A stretch of DNA of 45,770 bases from Chitinophagaceae bacterium (GTDB taxonomy: Bacteria; Bacteroidota; Bacteroidia; Chitinophagales; Chitinophagaceae). A program made the translations under genes and the position numbers. This document shows positions 1-8,144 of the stretch, piece by piece (within the stretch, counting starts at the first letter, position 1; each line of letters starts with the position of its first letter). The stretch is from assembly GCA_947379895.1 (NCBI GenBank), contig CANCPA010000009.1, forward strand, positions 1 to 45,770, given 5' to 3'. Below the pieces are notes generated by a model, which was given only the letters and a program-made list of their open reading frames with translations, had not been told where the DNA came from and did not search any database.

Positions 1-672
1 TTTACAACTATCACTTTTACGATTATTTTTAGCAAAATGGCAAAAATATCAACAAGTGATATTCCTGCACCTTTGTTTTATTTAACAGGAAATATTGCTT
101 GGAACTATTTTTCGGATTGTCTCAATAAGACATCTACTGTATTCAGAGACAATGCTAATATTTTTGGTAAAGTATATTTTCCTCGATTAATCATGCCGTT
201 AAGTATTGTATTTTCTAATCTAATAAAGTTTGGGGTACAGTTCAGTTTATTTGTCTTAATGATGATTTATTTTGCTTTCAAGGGTACTGCTATTCATCCT
301 AATGTGTACGTATTATTATTTCCTATTGTAATTGCATTAATGGCAGTTTTAGGATTGGGTATTGGACTAATTATCACTGCTATGACTACAAAGTATCGTG
401 ATTTGGCTTTTTTAGTTACGTTTGGCGTTCAGTTATTAATGTACGCAACTCCTGTAATCTATCCACTTTCTGCTGCACCTGCTAAATACCGTGTTTATAT
501 ATCTGCAAATCCATTAAGTGGGTTGATTGAGACTTTTAGATATGGATTTACTGGGAAAGGTGAGTTTTTTATAGGTGCATTTATGTATAGTGTCGCCGCG
601 AGCTTAATTTTATTCTTTCTTGGATTAGTTGTTTTTAATCGAGTTGAGAAGACTTTTGTGGATACAGTTTAG
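1..672 (+). CDS. wzm: ABC-2 type polysaccharide export permease (Wzm), 5' truncated
   Basis: This is the C-terminal part of the inner-membrane permease of an ABC exporter that moves a lipid-linked polysaccharide out of the cytoplasm. The frame is open from base 1, so the gene begins outside the window; the ATG at 37 is internal. Visible are the cytoplasmic motif NANIFGKVYFPRLIMPLS and about five hydrophobic segments, including one with the MTTKYRDLAFLV loop and one with YATPVIYPLS, all typical of O-antigen and teichoic-acid ABC-2 permeases. The ATPase gene follows after 227 bp, wider than the usual tight wzm-wzt pairing. Family assignment is firm. Which glycan it exports is unknown. Confidence 0.9.
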   Translation, partial: FTTITFTIIFSKMAKISTSDIPAPLFYLTGNIAWNYFSDCLNKTSTVFRDNANIFGKVYFPRLIMPLSIVFSNLIKFGVQFSLFVLMMIYFAFKGTAIHPNVYVLLFPIVIALMAVLGLGIGLIITAMTTKYRDLAFLVTFGVQLLMYATPVIYPLSAAPAKYRVYISANPLSGLIETFRYGFTGKGEFFIGAFMYSVAASLILFFLGLVVFNRVEKTFVDTV

Positions 673-898
673 TTGTTTGTGATGAGCTATGAATGATAAA
701 TAATGAGTCATTTTGTAATATATTGTTGTCATTTCGTAGAAATCTCACTTATAATTAATTCTATTATTAAAACTTACAAGCTTCAATAAAGAAAAATAGT
801 ATTAATAATTTTTTAAACAAAAACATAAAGGTGATAAGAAGCAGAATAAACAAAGTTTTCCTTTTTTACCACTAACCCCTAACATCTAACAACTTAAA
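673..898. repeat. Gap with opposed heptad-repeat arms between wzm and wzt
   Basis: Starting two bases after the wzm stop codon, the + strand reads as degenerate 7-nt units: TGTTTGT, GATGAGC, TATGAAT, GATAAAT, AATGAGT (674-708). At the other end, four units (ACTAACC, CCTAACA, TCTAACA, ACTTAAA) occupy 871-898, one base before the wzt ATG. The middle is A+T-rich with no coding frame. The same two-arm design recurs in other gaps of this locus. No convincing promoter or terminator was found. Confidence 0.55.
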
Positions 899-899
899 A

Positions 900-2135
900 A
901 TGAGTGTTGCTATAAAAGCTGAAGGTATCAGTAAAGCCTATCAATTAGGTGAATTTAGTACGGGTACAATTTCAAAAGACATAGAAAGGTGGTGGGCATT
1001 ATTAAGAGGAAAAGAAGACCCCTTTTTGAAGATTGGTGAAACAAATGACCGTACTGTAAAGGGAACAAGTAATGTTGTTTGGAGCCTTAAAGATTTAGAT
1101 TTTGAAATTAAGCAAGGGGATGCTGTTGGTATTATTGGTAGAAATGGTGCAGGAAAGAGTACCCTTTTAAAAGTATTAAGCCGAGTTACAACACCTACAA
1201 CTGGAACAATAAAAGTTAAGGGTAGAATTGCAAGTTTATTAGAAGTAGGCACAGGCTTTCATCCTGAATTAACAGGAAAAGAAAATATTTATTTAAATGG
1301 GGCGATACTCGGTATGCGCAAGCATGAAATAGCAAGAAAGTTTGATGAGATTGTTGATTTTTCTGGTGTAGACCGTTATATAGATACCCCTGTAAAGCGC
1401 TACAGTAGTGGAATGTATGTTAGATTAGCTTTTGCTGTAGCGGCACATTTGGAAAGTGAAATACTTATAGTTGATGAAGTTCTTGCAGTTGGAGATGCCG
1501 ACTTTCAAAAGAAGTGTCTAGGAAAAATGGGAGATGTGAGTAAGAATGAAGGACGAACGGTTTTGTTTGTCAGTCATAATATGTCGGCAGTATCTCAATT
1601 ATGTAAGGAAGGTATAATATTAAAAAATGGGAAAATTCAATTTGCAGGAAAAATTAATGCAGTAATAGATAAATATTTGAATGAATCTATCAATTATAAC
1701 CAATATGAATCACCCGAGATTCAGGATATGGAGGTACAGATCTTAAAGGTTAACTTGATAAATGAAAGAGGACATAGTGTAAATAACTTTGGTTATGATG
1801 AGGAAATAATAATAGATATAAAAATCAAAAACAACTCTAAGGAAAGAGGAATCAGATGTAATCTTGCTTTCTTTGATTTAATGGATAAGCTAATTTTTAT
1901 TAGTAGAATTGAAGTTCCTGAAGGAACTAGGAATATGATTGCTAAATTACCTCCTTTTATTTTGCAACCCAACAATTTTAAAGTTAGTGTAGCAGTAGAT
2001 ATTCCAAATATAAAGTTATATGATATATTGAAAGAACAAATACATTTAGAAATTGTTGATTTAGGTTCGGAAACTGGAAAAAGTGGAGATGCTGATAATG
2101 GAATTATATATTCAAATATAAAGTGGATATTTTAA
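900..2135 (+). CDS. wzt: ABC transporter ATPase for polysaccharide export (Wzt)
   Basis: This is the cytoplasmic ATPase that powers the Wzm permease. The nucleotide-binding domain shows Walker A GRNGAGKS at residues 80-87, the signature YSSGM at 168-172, Walker B EILIVDEV at 187-194 and the H-loop SHN at 225-227. Between the N-terminal strand and Walker A lies the roughly 35-residue insertion common in Wzt/TagH/RfbB proteins. Residues from about 270 to 411 form an extra C-terminal domain resembling the carbohydrate-binding domain that in Wzt reads the non-reducing end of the glycan. At 411 residues the length fits Wzt with this domain, not the shorter capsule-type ATPases. The next gene starts at the base after the stop codon. 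Confidence 0.93.
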   Translation: MSVAIKAEGISKAYQLGEFSTGTISKDIERWWALLRGKEDPFLKIGETNDRTVKGTSNVVWSLKDLDFEIKQGDAVGIIGRNGAGKSTLLKVLSRVTTPTTGTIKVKGRIASLLEVGTGFHPELTGKENIYLNGAILGMRKHEIARKFDEIVDFSGVDRYIDTPVKRYSSGMYVRLAFAVAAHLESEILIVDEVLAVGDADFQKKCLGKMGDVSKNEGRTVLFVSHNMSAVSQLCKEGIILKNGKIQFAGKINAVIDKYLNESINYNQYESPEIQDMEVQILKVNLINERGHSVNNFGYDEEIIIDIKIKNNSKERGIRCNLAFFDLMDKLIFISRIEVPEGTRNMIAKLPPFILQPNNFKVSVAVDIPNIKLYDILKEQIHLEIVDLGSETGKSGDADNGIIYSNIKWIF

Positions 2136-3437
2136 ATGAATAAGCGAATATTAATTTTATCAACAAGTGATAATCAAGGTGCGTATGAGGCCACTTATAA
2201 GATTGCAAAATTTTTATACGAAAAAAAATATGAAGTTGCACTAGTAGTAAAATATCAAACAAAATATGAGCCTTTTATATTTCAGGTTTCCAATATAATT
2301 CCACGTATTGTAAGAATAAAGGAACAAGCAATTAGAAGATATCCTAAACTAAAAAGCATTTTAGATAGAAATAGTTACAAAACAAAGTTTGATTATTCCT
2401 ATTTGACATTAGATGAAAATTTAAATCTAATTCATGAGGAAAGGATACTTGAAAAGATTTCATTTACTCCAGATATAATAATTTCTGGGATGACAAATGG
2501 TTTTTGCACATCTAATACACTCCTTGCTTTATATAAAAAAACAAATGCAAGAGTTTATTATTGGTTGTTAGATATGGAACATTTAACAGGTGGTTGTCAT
2601 TATGCCTGGGATTGTAATGGATATGAAAATGAATGCAAAAATTGTCCTGCAATAATTGATGTTGAAAAAAAAGATCGCGCTCATCAGAACTTTCTAATAA
2701 AAAGAAAGAATATAACTGAGGCAGGAATAGGTGTAATAGCGGGTTCAGGATGGGTTAGAAATCAAGCAGCAAAATCAACCTTTTTTAAACATCAAAATAA
2801 TATATTGAATACTAACAGTTGTATTGATATTCGTTTGATGAATAATAAAAATAGAAATATTGCTAAAAGTTTATTTCAAGTTGATAAAGATACTAAGACA
2901 ATATTAGTAGGATCATTGCATATAAATGACCCTAGAAAGGGACTTAAATATTTTTTGGAGTCATTGGATATTTTATGGAAAAACCTTGAAGACGAAATTA
3001 GAGAGAAAGTAATAATTTTTGTTGTAGGAGAACATTATCATCAAACTGAATTTGTATCAAAAATCCCATTCAAGAAACAAATTATCGATTATGTAAAAGA
3101 TTACAGATTGTTGTCATTATTATATCAGGCAACAGACATTTTTGTTTGTGCTTCGATTGAAGATTCGGGTCCAATGATGGTTTCTGAAGCTTTAGCATGT
3201 GGCACTCCAGTTGTTGGTTTTGAAATGGGAATAGTGGGTACTCTTGTAAAAGAGGGTTACAATGGTTATGTAGCACCCGTAAAAAATAGTCTTGAGTTGG
3301 CAAAGGGTCTTGAAACAATTGTCAGATTAGAGAAAGAAGAATTTGAGGAGTACTCTAATAATGCAGTAAAGACTGTGGAATTGTTTTCTTCACATGATTA
3401 TGCAATTAAGATACTCGAACAATTATTTGAAAATTAG
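2136..3437 (+). CDS. Glycosyltransferase family 4 with CHY...C..CP motif
   Basis: This is a probable retaining GT-B glycosyltransferase adding a sugar to the lipid-linked repeat in the cytoplasm. The N-terminal half carries DMEHLTGGCHYAWDC (146-160) and then C167 and C170 before a proline. This TGGCHY...C...C..CP pattern is typical of a Bacteroidota/WcaC-like GT4 subgroup. The four cysteines (154, 160, 167, 170) could bind a metal or form a structural cluster, which is inference. The C-terminal half has a nucleotide-sugar binding motif, EDSGPMMVSEALACGTPVV (342-360). It starts directly after wzt with no spacer, so translation is probably coupled. Donor and acceptor are unknown. Confidence 0.85.
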   Translation: MNKRILILSTSDNQGAYEATYKIAKFLYEKKYEVALVVKYQTKYEPFIFQVSNIIPRIVRIKEQAIRRYPKLKSILDRNSYKTKFDYSYLTLDENLNLIHEERILEKISFTPDIIISGMTNGFCTSNTLLALYKKTNARVYYWLLDMEHLTGGCHYAWDCNGYENECKNCPAIIDVEKKDRAHQNFLIKRKNITEAGIGVIAGSGWVRNQAAKSTFFKHQNNILNTNSCIDIRLMNNKNRNIAKSLFQVDKDTKTILVGSLHINDPRKGLKYFLESLDILWKNLEDEIREKVIIFVVGEHYHQTEFVSKIPFKKQIIDYVKDYRLLSLLYQATDIFVCASIEDSGPMMVSEALACGTPVVGFEMGIVGTLVKEGYNGYVAPVKNSLELAKGLETIVRLEKEEFEEYSNNAVKTVELFSSHDYAIKILEQLFEN

Positions 3438-3460
3438 TTATTTTGTTCAAAATCAAGTAA

Positions 3461-3877
3461 ATGGATTTACGGCTAATAGAGAATGAAGAAAAGTACTATG
3501 ATTTTATACGAATTCTCAGAACTCATCAAGAAAACACAATGGGATTTCTTGAACAAGTAGAAATCACAAGTGAACAGCAGTTCAGGTATATGGAAAAGTA
3601 CCAAAAAAATTATCTTATTTGTGTAAATGAAAGCGTAATCCCTGTTGGATGGATTGGCATTGTAGATAATGATATTAGATTGTGTGTTGATCCACAATTT
3701 AAGGGTAATGGGATTGGAACTTTTATGTTGTCTTCATTTATAAAGTTGTATCCTAATGGAGAAGCTAAGGTTTTGATAGGGAATAAAGCAAGTAATAAAT
3801 TATTTCAATCAAATGGCTTTAAAATTTATAAGCATGATGAAAAATTTATTTATTATAAATTTATTATAAGTGAATAG
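3461..3877 (+). CDS. Small GNAT-family N-acetyltransferase
   Basis: This 138-residue protein matches the GNAT fold. The acetyl-CoA pyrophosphate-binding motif is visible as FKGNGIGTFML (80-90), preceded by the strand IRLCVDP. The later GNKASNKLFQSNGFKIY (107-123) resembles the family's N-x-x-S-x-x-L-x-x-x-x-GF element. Its neighbour is a WecE-like aminotransferase that would make an amino group on a dTDP-sugar, so the likely job is acetylating that amine, as WecD/RffC or PseH do. It is much shorter than E. coli WecD (about 224 residues), so it is not a simple orthologue. Fold is well supported; substrate is inferred from context. Confidence 0.75.
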   Translation: MDLRLIENEEKYYDFIRILRTHQENTMGFLEQVEITSEQQFRYMEKYQKNYLICVNESVIPVGWIGIVDNDIRLCVDPQFKGNGIGTFMLSSFIKLYPNGEAKVLIGNKASNKLFQSNGFKIYKHDEKFIYYKFIISE

Positions 3878-3987
3878 ATTACTTAAAATAAATATATCCT
3901 TGTTTAATTCATATAAACTCATTGTAATTATTACTCACTAATTAGTTCAAATAATACATACAAATTTTCATTAACAACATAACTAAA

Positions 3988-5118
3988 ATGATTCCATTTA
4001 ATAAGCCCTACTTAAGCGGAAATGAATTGAACTACATTCAAGAATCTGTTCAATCGGGCAAAATTTCGGGAGATGGTCTATTTACAAAAAAATGTAATGA
4101 TTTTTTCGAAAATAAATATGGGTTCAAAAAGGTTTTATTAACTACATCCTGTACGCATGCCCTAGAAATGGCTGCAATACTAATAAATATTAAAAAAGGA
4201 GATGAAGTGATAATGCCCTCTTATACATTCGTTTCTACTGCTAATGCTTTTGTATTAAGGGGAGCAAAAATTGTATTTGCAGATAGCAGTTTTGAAAACC
4301 CTAATATGGATGTTACTAAAATTGAATCTTTAATCACAAGTAGGACAAAAGCAATTGTGCCTGTGCACTATGCAGGAATTGCTTGTGATATGGACTCAAT
4401 TATGGAGTTAGCAAAAAAATATAAGTTATGGGTTGTAGAGGATGCCGCACAAGCAATTGAAAGTTATTACAAAGGACGTTTATTGGGGAGTATTGGTCAT
4501 CTTGCAGCATTTTCGTTTCATGAAACAAAAAATATTGTATCAGGGGAAGGGGGTATGTTAGTGATTAATGACGAACAATTTTCGCAGCGTGCTGAGATAA
4601 TAAGGGAGAAGGGGACAAATAGATCTCAATTTTTTCGCGGTGAAATAAATAAATATGGTTGGGTTGATATTGGATCGTCTTATTTACCATCTGACATCAT
4701 TGCTGCGTTTTTATTTGCACAACTAGAAAAAATAAAAGATATACAGCGAAAGAGATTGGAAATTTGGAATCGATATCAAAAAAATCTATTTCCACTGGTA
4801 AATTATGGAATTCAATTGCCATTTATTGAAGATTATGCAACTTGTAATGCTCACATGTATTACATAGTATGTAAAAGTTTAGAACAACGCAATAGCCTTA
4901 TAAAATTTTTAAAAGAAAATAAAATCCTTTCAGTTTTTCATTATTTGTCATTACATAAAAGTGAATATTTTATTGAATCTCACGATGGAAGAGAATTAGA
5001 GAATAGTGACAGATATTCAGATTGTTTATTAAGACTCCCCTTGTTTTATGAGTTAGAATTAAATCAAGTTGATTTAATTTGTTCGGCTATTTTGGAATGG
5101 CTTAAAGTTGCGAAATAA
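3988..5118 (+). CDS. wecE: WecE-like dTDP-4-amino-4,6-dideoxygalactose transaminase
   Basis: This is a PLP-dependent sugar aminotransferase of the DegT/DnrJ/EryC1/StrS family. It closely resembles E. coli WecE (RffA), which converts dTDP-4-keto-6-deoxyglucose to dTDP-Fuc4N using glutamate. Shared stretches recalled from WecE include GDEVIMPSYTFVSTANAFVL (71-90), IVPVHYAGIACDMDSIM and REKGTNRSQFFRG. The PLP lysine is K181 in SFHETKN, and EDAAQ (151-155) is the cofactor-contacting motif. Length (376) matches WecE. It begins 110 bp after the GNAT gene. The upstream enzymes RmlA and RmlB are not in the window and must lie elsewhere. Product could be Fuc4N or a close relative. Confidence 0.88.
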   Translation: MIPFNKPYLSGNELNYIQESVQSGKISGDGLFTKKCNDFFENKYGFKKVLLTTSCTHALEMAAILINIKKGDEVIMPSYTFVSTANAFVLRGAKIVFADSSFENPNMDVTKIESLITSRTKAIVPVHYAGIACDMDSIMELAKKYKLWVVEDAAQAIESYYKGRLLGSIGHLAAFSFHETKNIVSGEGGMLVINDEQFSQRAEIIREKGTNRSQFFRGEINKYGWVDIGSSYLPSDIIAAFLFAQLEKIKDIQRKRLEIWNRYQKNLFPLVNYGIQLPFIEDYATCNAHMYYIVCKSLEQRNSLIKFLKENKILSVFHYLSLHKSEYFIESHDGRELENSDRYSDCLLRLPLFYELELNQVDLICSAILEWLKVAK

Positions 5119-5144
5119 TATTTCCAAAATGATTCTAATTTCAC

Positions 5145-5756
5145 ATGTTTAGAAAATTCCTAAAGAAGAATTTATTCAATTTAATTTCTCGAATTACAAC
5201 GAGTTATGAAACACAACAATCATTTAATAAAAGTGAAGTGTTAAAAAAGTCACTTAAATCATCCAAGGATTTTTTTATTGAAGGACATTATAAAATAGTA
5301 AATCCACAATATATTTCGTTTGGAAATGGTTTTCATAGTTTGTGGAATTTAAGGATTGAAGCGGTAGATAATTATAGAGGGCAGCAATTTTTTCCAGAAA
5401 TCGTTATAGGTTCAAATGTGCAATTTCATAGTGATATTCATATTGGAGCAATTAATAAGGTGGTTATTGGAAATAATGTATTATTAGCAAGTCGGATATA
5501 TATTTCAGATCATGTTCATGGAGAAATTAATAGTAACGACTTAGATAAAATTCCTGCAGATCGGATGATAACTTCAAAGGGACCTGTTATAATTGAAGAC
5601 AATGTTTGGATTGGCGAAGGGGTATCAATTTTGGCTGGAGTAACGATAGGAAAGAATGCAATAGTTGGAGCAAATTCTGTAGTGAACAAAAGTATTCCTG
5701 CTAATTGTGTTGCTGCAGGAGTTCCTGCTAGAGTGATAAAAAAATTGGATAATTAA
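5145..5756 (+). CDS. Hexapeptide (LbH) O-acetyltransferase, WbbJ/Maa-like
   Basis: This 203-residue protein is a left-handed beta-helix acyltransferase that would transfer acetyl from acetyl-CoA to a sugar hydroxyl. Hexapeptide turns are visible in FPEIVIGSNVQFHSDIHIG (83-101), NKVVIGNNVLL and the C-terminal block EDNVWIGEGVSILAGVTIG (151-169). The likely catalytic histidine is H123 or H125 in SDHVHGE. The ending AAGVPARVIKK is the usual family C-terminus. It is 26 bp downstream of the wecE-like gene and so is probably in the same transcript. Similar architecture is found at 35097-35702. Target sugar is unknown. Confidence 0.85.
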   Translation: MFRKFLKKNLFNLISRITTSYETQQSFNKSEVLKKSLKSSKDFFIEGHYKIVNPQYISFGNGFHSLWNLRIEAVDNYRGQQFFPEIVIGSNVQFHSDIHIGAINKVVIGNNVLLASRIYISDHVHGEINSNDLDKIPADRMITSKGPVIIEDNVWIGEGVSILAGVTIGKNAIVGANSVVNKSIPANCVAAGVPARVIKKLDN

Positions 5757-6060
5757 GTAGGTATCTGGTTTAGGGTTTAAGGACTAAGGTAGAAAAATAT
5801 ATTTTTTATTTGATTTTTTCATACCTAAAACATATAAAAATAATCAAGTCTCTCTTTGCTTCAATTATAACATTATTTCCTTCCAATCAGGAAGTTTAGC
5901 CACTAGGAACACAAAGTTTTTATAAAGTAAGCAAGGAATTATTGTTTATAATTGCTCAGATTAATATATTTAATATAAAACTCTGTGTTCCATGTCTTTA
6001 TCCTTGTTTCCTTTGTAGTAAAGCTTCCTAATTTGTAACCTTTATATCTTAATTATACAA
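5757..6060. other. 304-bp non-coding gap with heptad arms and an inverted repeat
   Basis: No coding frame is seen. Directly after the stop codon the + strand reads in 7-nt units: GTAGGTA, TCTGGTT, TAGGGTT, TAAGGAC, TAAGGTA (5757-5791). Before the next ATG at 6061 three weak units of the opposite type (ACCTTTA, TATCTTA, ATTATAC, 6038-6058) can be read. The centre is occupied by a separate inverted-repeat element. Confidence 0.5.
5889..6029. repeat. Inverted-repeat element, 'CCAC-AAGGAA-CACAAAG' family
   Basis: The left arm reads AGGAAGTTTAGCCAC then TAGGAACACAAAGTTTT. The reverse complement of the right arm reads AGGAAGCTTTACTAC then AAAGGAAACAAGG and later GAACACAGAGTTTT. The two arms are clearly related, with mismatches, around an A+T-rich centre. 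A second copy with better preserved arms lies at 43555-43712 and a weaker relative at 45351-45461, so this is a dispersed repeat family. No open reading frame is inside. It may be a non-autonomous mobile element or an RNA hairpin. Confidence 0.65.
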
Positions 6061-6972
6061 ATGGATAATAGTCTTGCAATTGTGATTCCGGCATTTAAGG
6101 CTGCTTTTTTTAAGGCTTGTTTGGAATCAATTGCAAATCAAACTAATAAAAATTTTAAAGTTTATATTTCTGACGACGGAAGTCCAGAAAATATTTATGA
6201 AATAGCTGAAGAATATCTTGATAAATTAAATTTAGTATATAAACGTTTTGACGAAAATTTAGGTGGTAAAGATTTAGTTGCGCATTGGAACAGAAGTGTT
6301 GCACTTGCTGAAGAACAATGGATTTGGCTATTTTCTGACGATGATTTATTAACGCCAAATTGTGTGCAAGCATTTTTTGATGCTTTAAATAAGACTAATT
6401 CTGCCTATAATTTATATCGGTTTAATATTGAAATGATAGACAGTAAAGATCAAGTTATTTGTGTAAAAGAACGTCATCCTGAATTAGAAAGCAATTATGG
6501 TTTTCTAATCCGTAGGTTGCAAGCAAAGTGCTTAAGTGCAGTTATAGAATATGTTTTTAGAAAGGATGTTTTTGATGAATTAAATGGTTTTGTAAATTTT
6601 CCATTAGCAACATCTTCAGATGACGCTACATGGATAAAGTTTGCAAAGAATTTGCCAATTTTTACCATTTCTTCAGAGCTTATTTATTGGCGAGCTAGTG
6701 GTAAAAATATAAGTTCTCGTAAAGGGCTTCATGTAAAAAAAGCATTTGCTTTAATAGCATATATTGATTGGGTATTAGATTTTTTTCCTGAAAGGAGAGA
6801 ATTTATTTTGCAATTAGTTGAGTCTTGGTATTATGAAAGTCTAAAATATATAGGAGGTAAGCTAAATGCTTTTTCAATTTACAAGTTATCAAAAGAATTA
6901 AAAAGGCTGTTTCCAAACAAACAGACTAGTTACTTTTTTAAACAACTATATTTTATAAAGCCTTTCAATTAA
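6061..6972 (+). CDS. Glycosyltransferase family 2
   Basis: This is a probable inverting GT-A transferase. The N-terminus LAIVIPAFKAAFFKACLES is the standard GT2 first strand and helix. The nucleotide-binding acidic site is DDG at 38-40 (YISDDGSPE), and the metal-binding DxD equivalent is SDDD at 92-95 in WIWLFSDDDLLTPN. Length 303 is normal for a soluble GT2 acting on a lipid-linked acceptor at the inner face of the membrane. The ATG at 6061 is the first good start and follows the repeat-filled gap. The next gene begins 15 bp after its stop. Sugar specificity cannot be read from the sequence. Confidence 0.88.
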   Translation: MDNSLAIVIPAFKAAFFKACLESIANQTNKNFKVYISDDGSPENIYEIAEEYLDKLNLVYKRFDENLGGKDLVAHWNRSVALAEEQWIWLFSDDDLLTPNCVQAFFDALNKTNSAYNLYRFNIEMIDSKDQVICVKERHPELESNYGFLIRRLQAKCLSAVIEYVFRKDVFDELNGFVNFPLATSSDDATWIKFAKNLPIFTISSELIYWRASGKNISSRKGLHVKKAFALIAYIDWVLDFFPERREFILQLVESWYYESLKYIGGKLNAFSIYKLSKELKRLFPNKQTSYFFKQLYFIKPFN

Positions 6973-6987
6973 TACTTTTATCAAAAC

Positions 6988-8049
6988 ATGAAAATAGTTG
7001 CAATAAGAGAGAAATTCGAACATATCAGTATTCATAGTGGATATGATACACTTTATAGATATCTGTCTACTAAAACGGAAATAGAATCGATTTTTTGTCA
7101 TTTTAAAAAAATTTACCGAAGAGGAATTGGAAGGATAATGTTACAAGGTGTAGAATTTGCAGAAGGGACAAGTTTTTATAATGCACAGTCTTTTGAAGCT
7201 GAATCAAAACTTTTTTTTAGAAATCATTTCATTAAAACCGATATCATACACTATTCTCATGGAGAACCTTATTTTGGATTGGGTTCAAAATTTAAGAAGA
7301 TATTACCTAAAATTGTCTTAACAAATCATCAGCCTGTAACTTGGTGGCAACAACAGGAAAAGTTTACAAATAAATTCAGCAGAGCAGACTCTATTATAGT
7401 TTTATCAGAATACGATAGAGACTATTTCTCGTCAGTTTGTAATACAGAAGTTGTTTATATTCCTCACGGAGTAGACATCGATTTTTATCATCCATCAGGT
7501 TTAGTACAACCGTCTGAAAAATTTAACGTTTTGTTTTCTGGAAGGTACTTGCGTGATGTTGATTCTTTGGCTAGTCTTATAAAAAGAGTGGATGCGAAAT
7601 TGCCAATTGAATTTAATATTATTTACTTTGAAAGATCAAAAACAGATAACAAAAATTTATTAGAAATAGCAGATAATCCGAATGTTAAATGGTTGAGCAA
7701 CTTGAGTGAGGAACAATACTTAGCAGCTTATCAACAGGCCGATTGTTGCCTGATTCCTTTAGAAGATTCTACTGCTAATAATGCCATTTTAGAAGCAATG
7801 TCATGTGGCTTGCCGATAATTTCAACAGATGTTCCGGCTATAAATTCTTATTTAAAGGATGATTTTTCAATTTTAGGCAGAAAAGCTAATGTTGATGATT
7901 TGTATGATGCTTTAATGCATTTGTTTGAGAATAGAAATGTTGGTACAGAAATGGGTAAAAAGGCAAGAGAAAAAGCTGTTTCAACGTTTGACTGGAATGT
8001 AGTTGCAAAACAAACTCATGATTTGTTTAATTCTGTAATCATAAAATAG
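6988..8049 (+). CDS. Glycosyltransferase family 4
   Basis: This is a GT-B fold transferase, likely retaining. The interdomain motif IPHGVDIDFYHPS (158-170) and the donor-site motif LEDSTANNAILEAMSCGLPII (near 258-278), with the E-x7-E spacing (E259 and E269 region), mark it as GT4. The N-terminal domain includes TNHQPVTWW (112-120), placed like the acceptor-side loop in related enzymes. It lies 15 bp after a GT2 gene and before a gap filled by an inverted heptad repeat, so it probably ends one tightly spaced gene pair. Donor and acceptor are unknown. Confidence 0.85.
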   Translation: MKIVAIREKFEHISIHSGYDTLYRYLSTKTEIESIFCHFKKIYRRGIGRIMLQGVEFAEGTSFYNAQSFEAESKLFFRNHFIKTDIIHYSHGEPYFGLGSKFKKILPKIVLTNHQPVTWWQQQEKFTNKFSRADSIIVLSEYDRDYFSSVCNTEVVYIPHGVDIDFYHPSGLVQPSEKFNVLFSGRYLRDVDSLASLIKRVDAKLPIEFNIIYFERSKTDNKNLLEIADNPNVKWLSNLSEEQYLAAYQQADCCLIPLEDSTANNAILEAMSCGLPIISTDVPAINSYLKDDFSILGRKANVDDLYDALMHLFENRNVGTEMGKKAREKAVSTFDWNVVAKQTHDLFNSVIIK

Positions 8050-8051
8050 AA

Positions 8052-8140
8052 ATAAGTATTAGGTAATAGGTATTAAGTAATTTCATATTCAATCAAAAAC
8101 TTACAACTTATTACCTGTAACCTACAACTTAATACTTTAA
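8052..8140. repeat. Heptad-repeat hairpin spanning the gap before the 8145 gene
   Basis: Three bases after the stop codon of the upstream GT4, the + strand reads ATAAGTA, TTAGGTA, ATAGGTA, TTAAGTA (8052-8079). After a short A+T-rich loop it reads ACTTACA, ACTTATT, ACCTGTA, ACCTACA, ACTTAAT, ACTTTAA (8099-8140), ending four bases before the TTG start. The arms 8054-8080 and 8111-8137 are imperfect reverse complements. This is the clearest example of the two-arm design in this locus. Confidence 0.75.
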
Positions 8141-8144
8141 AGCT

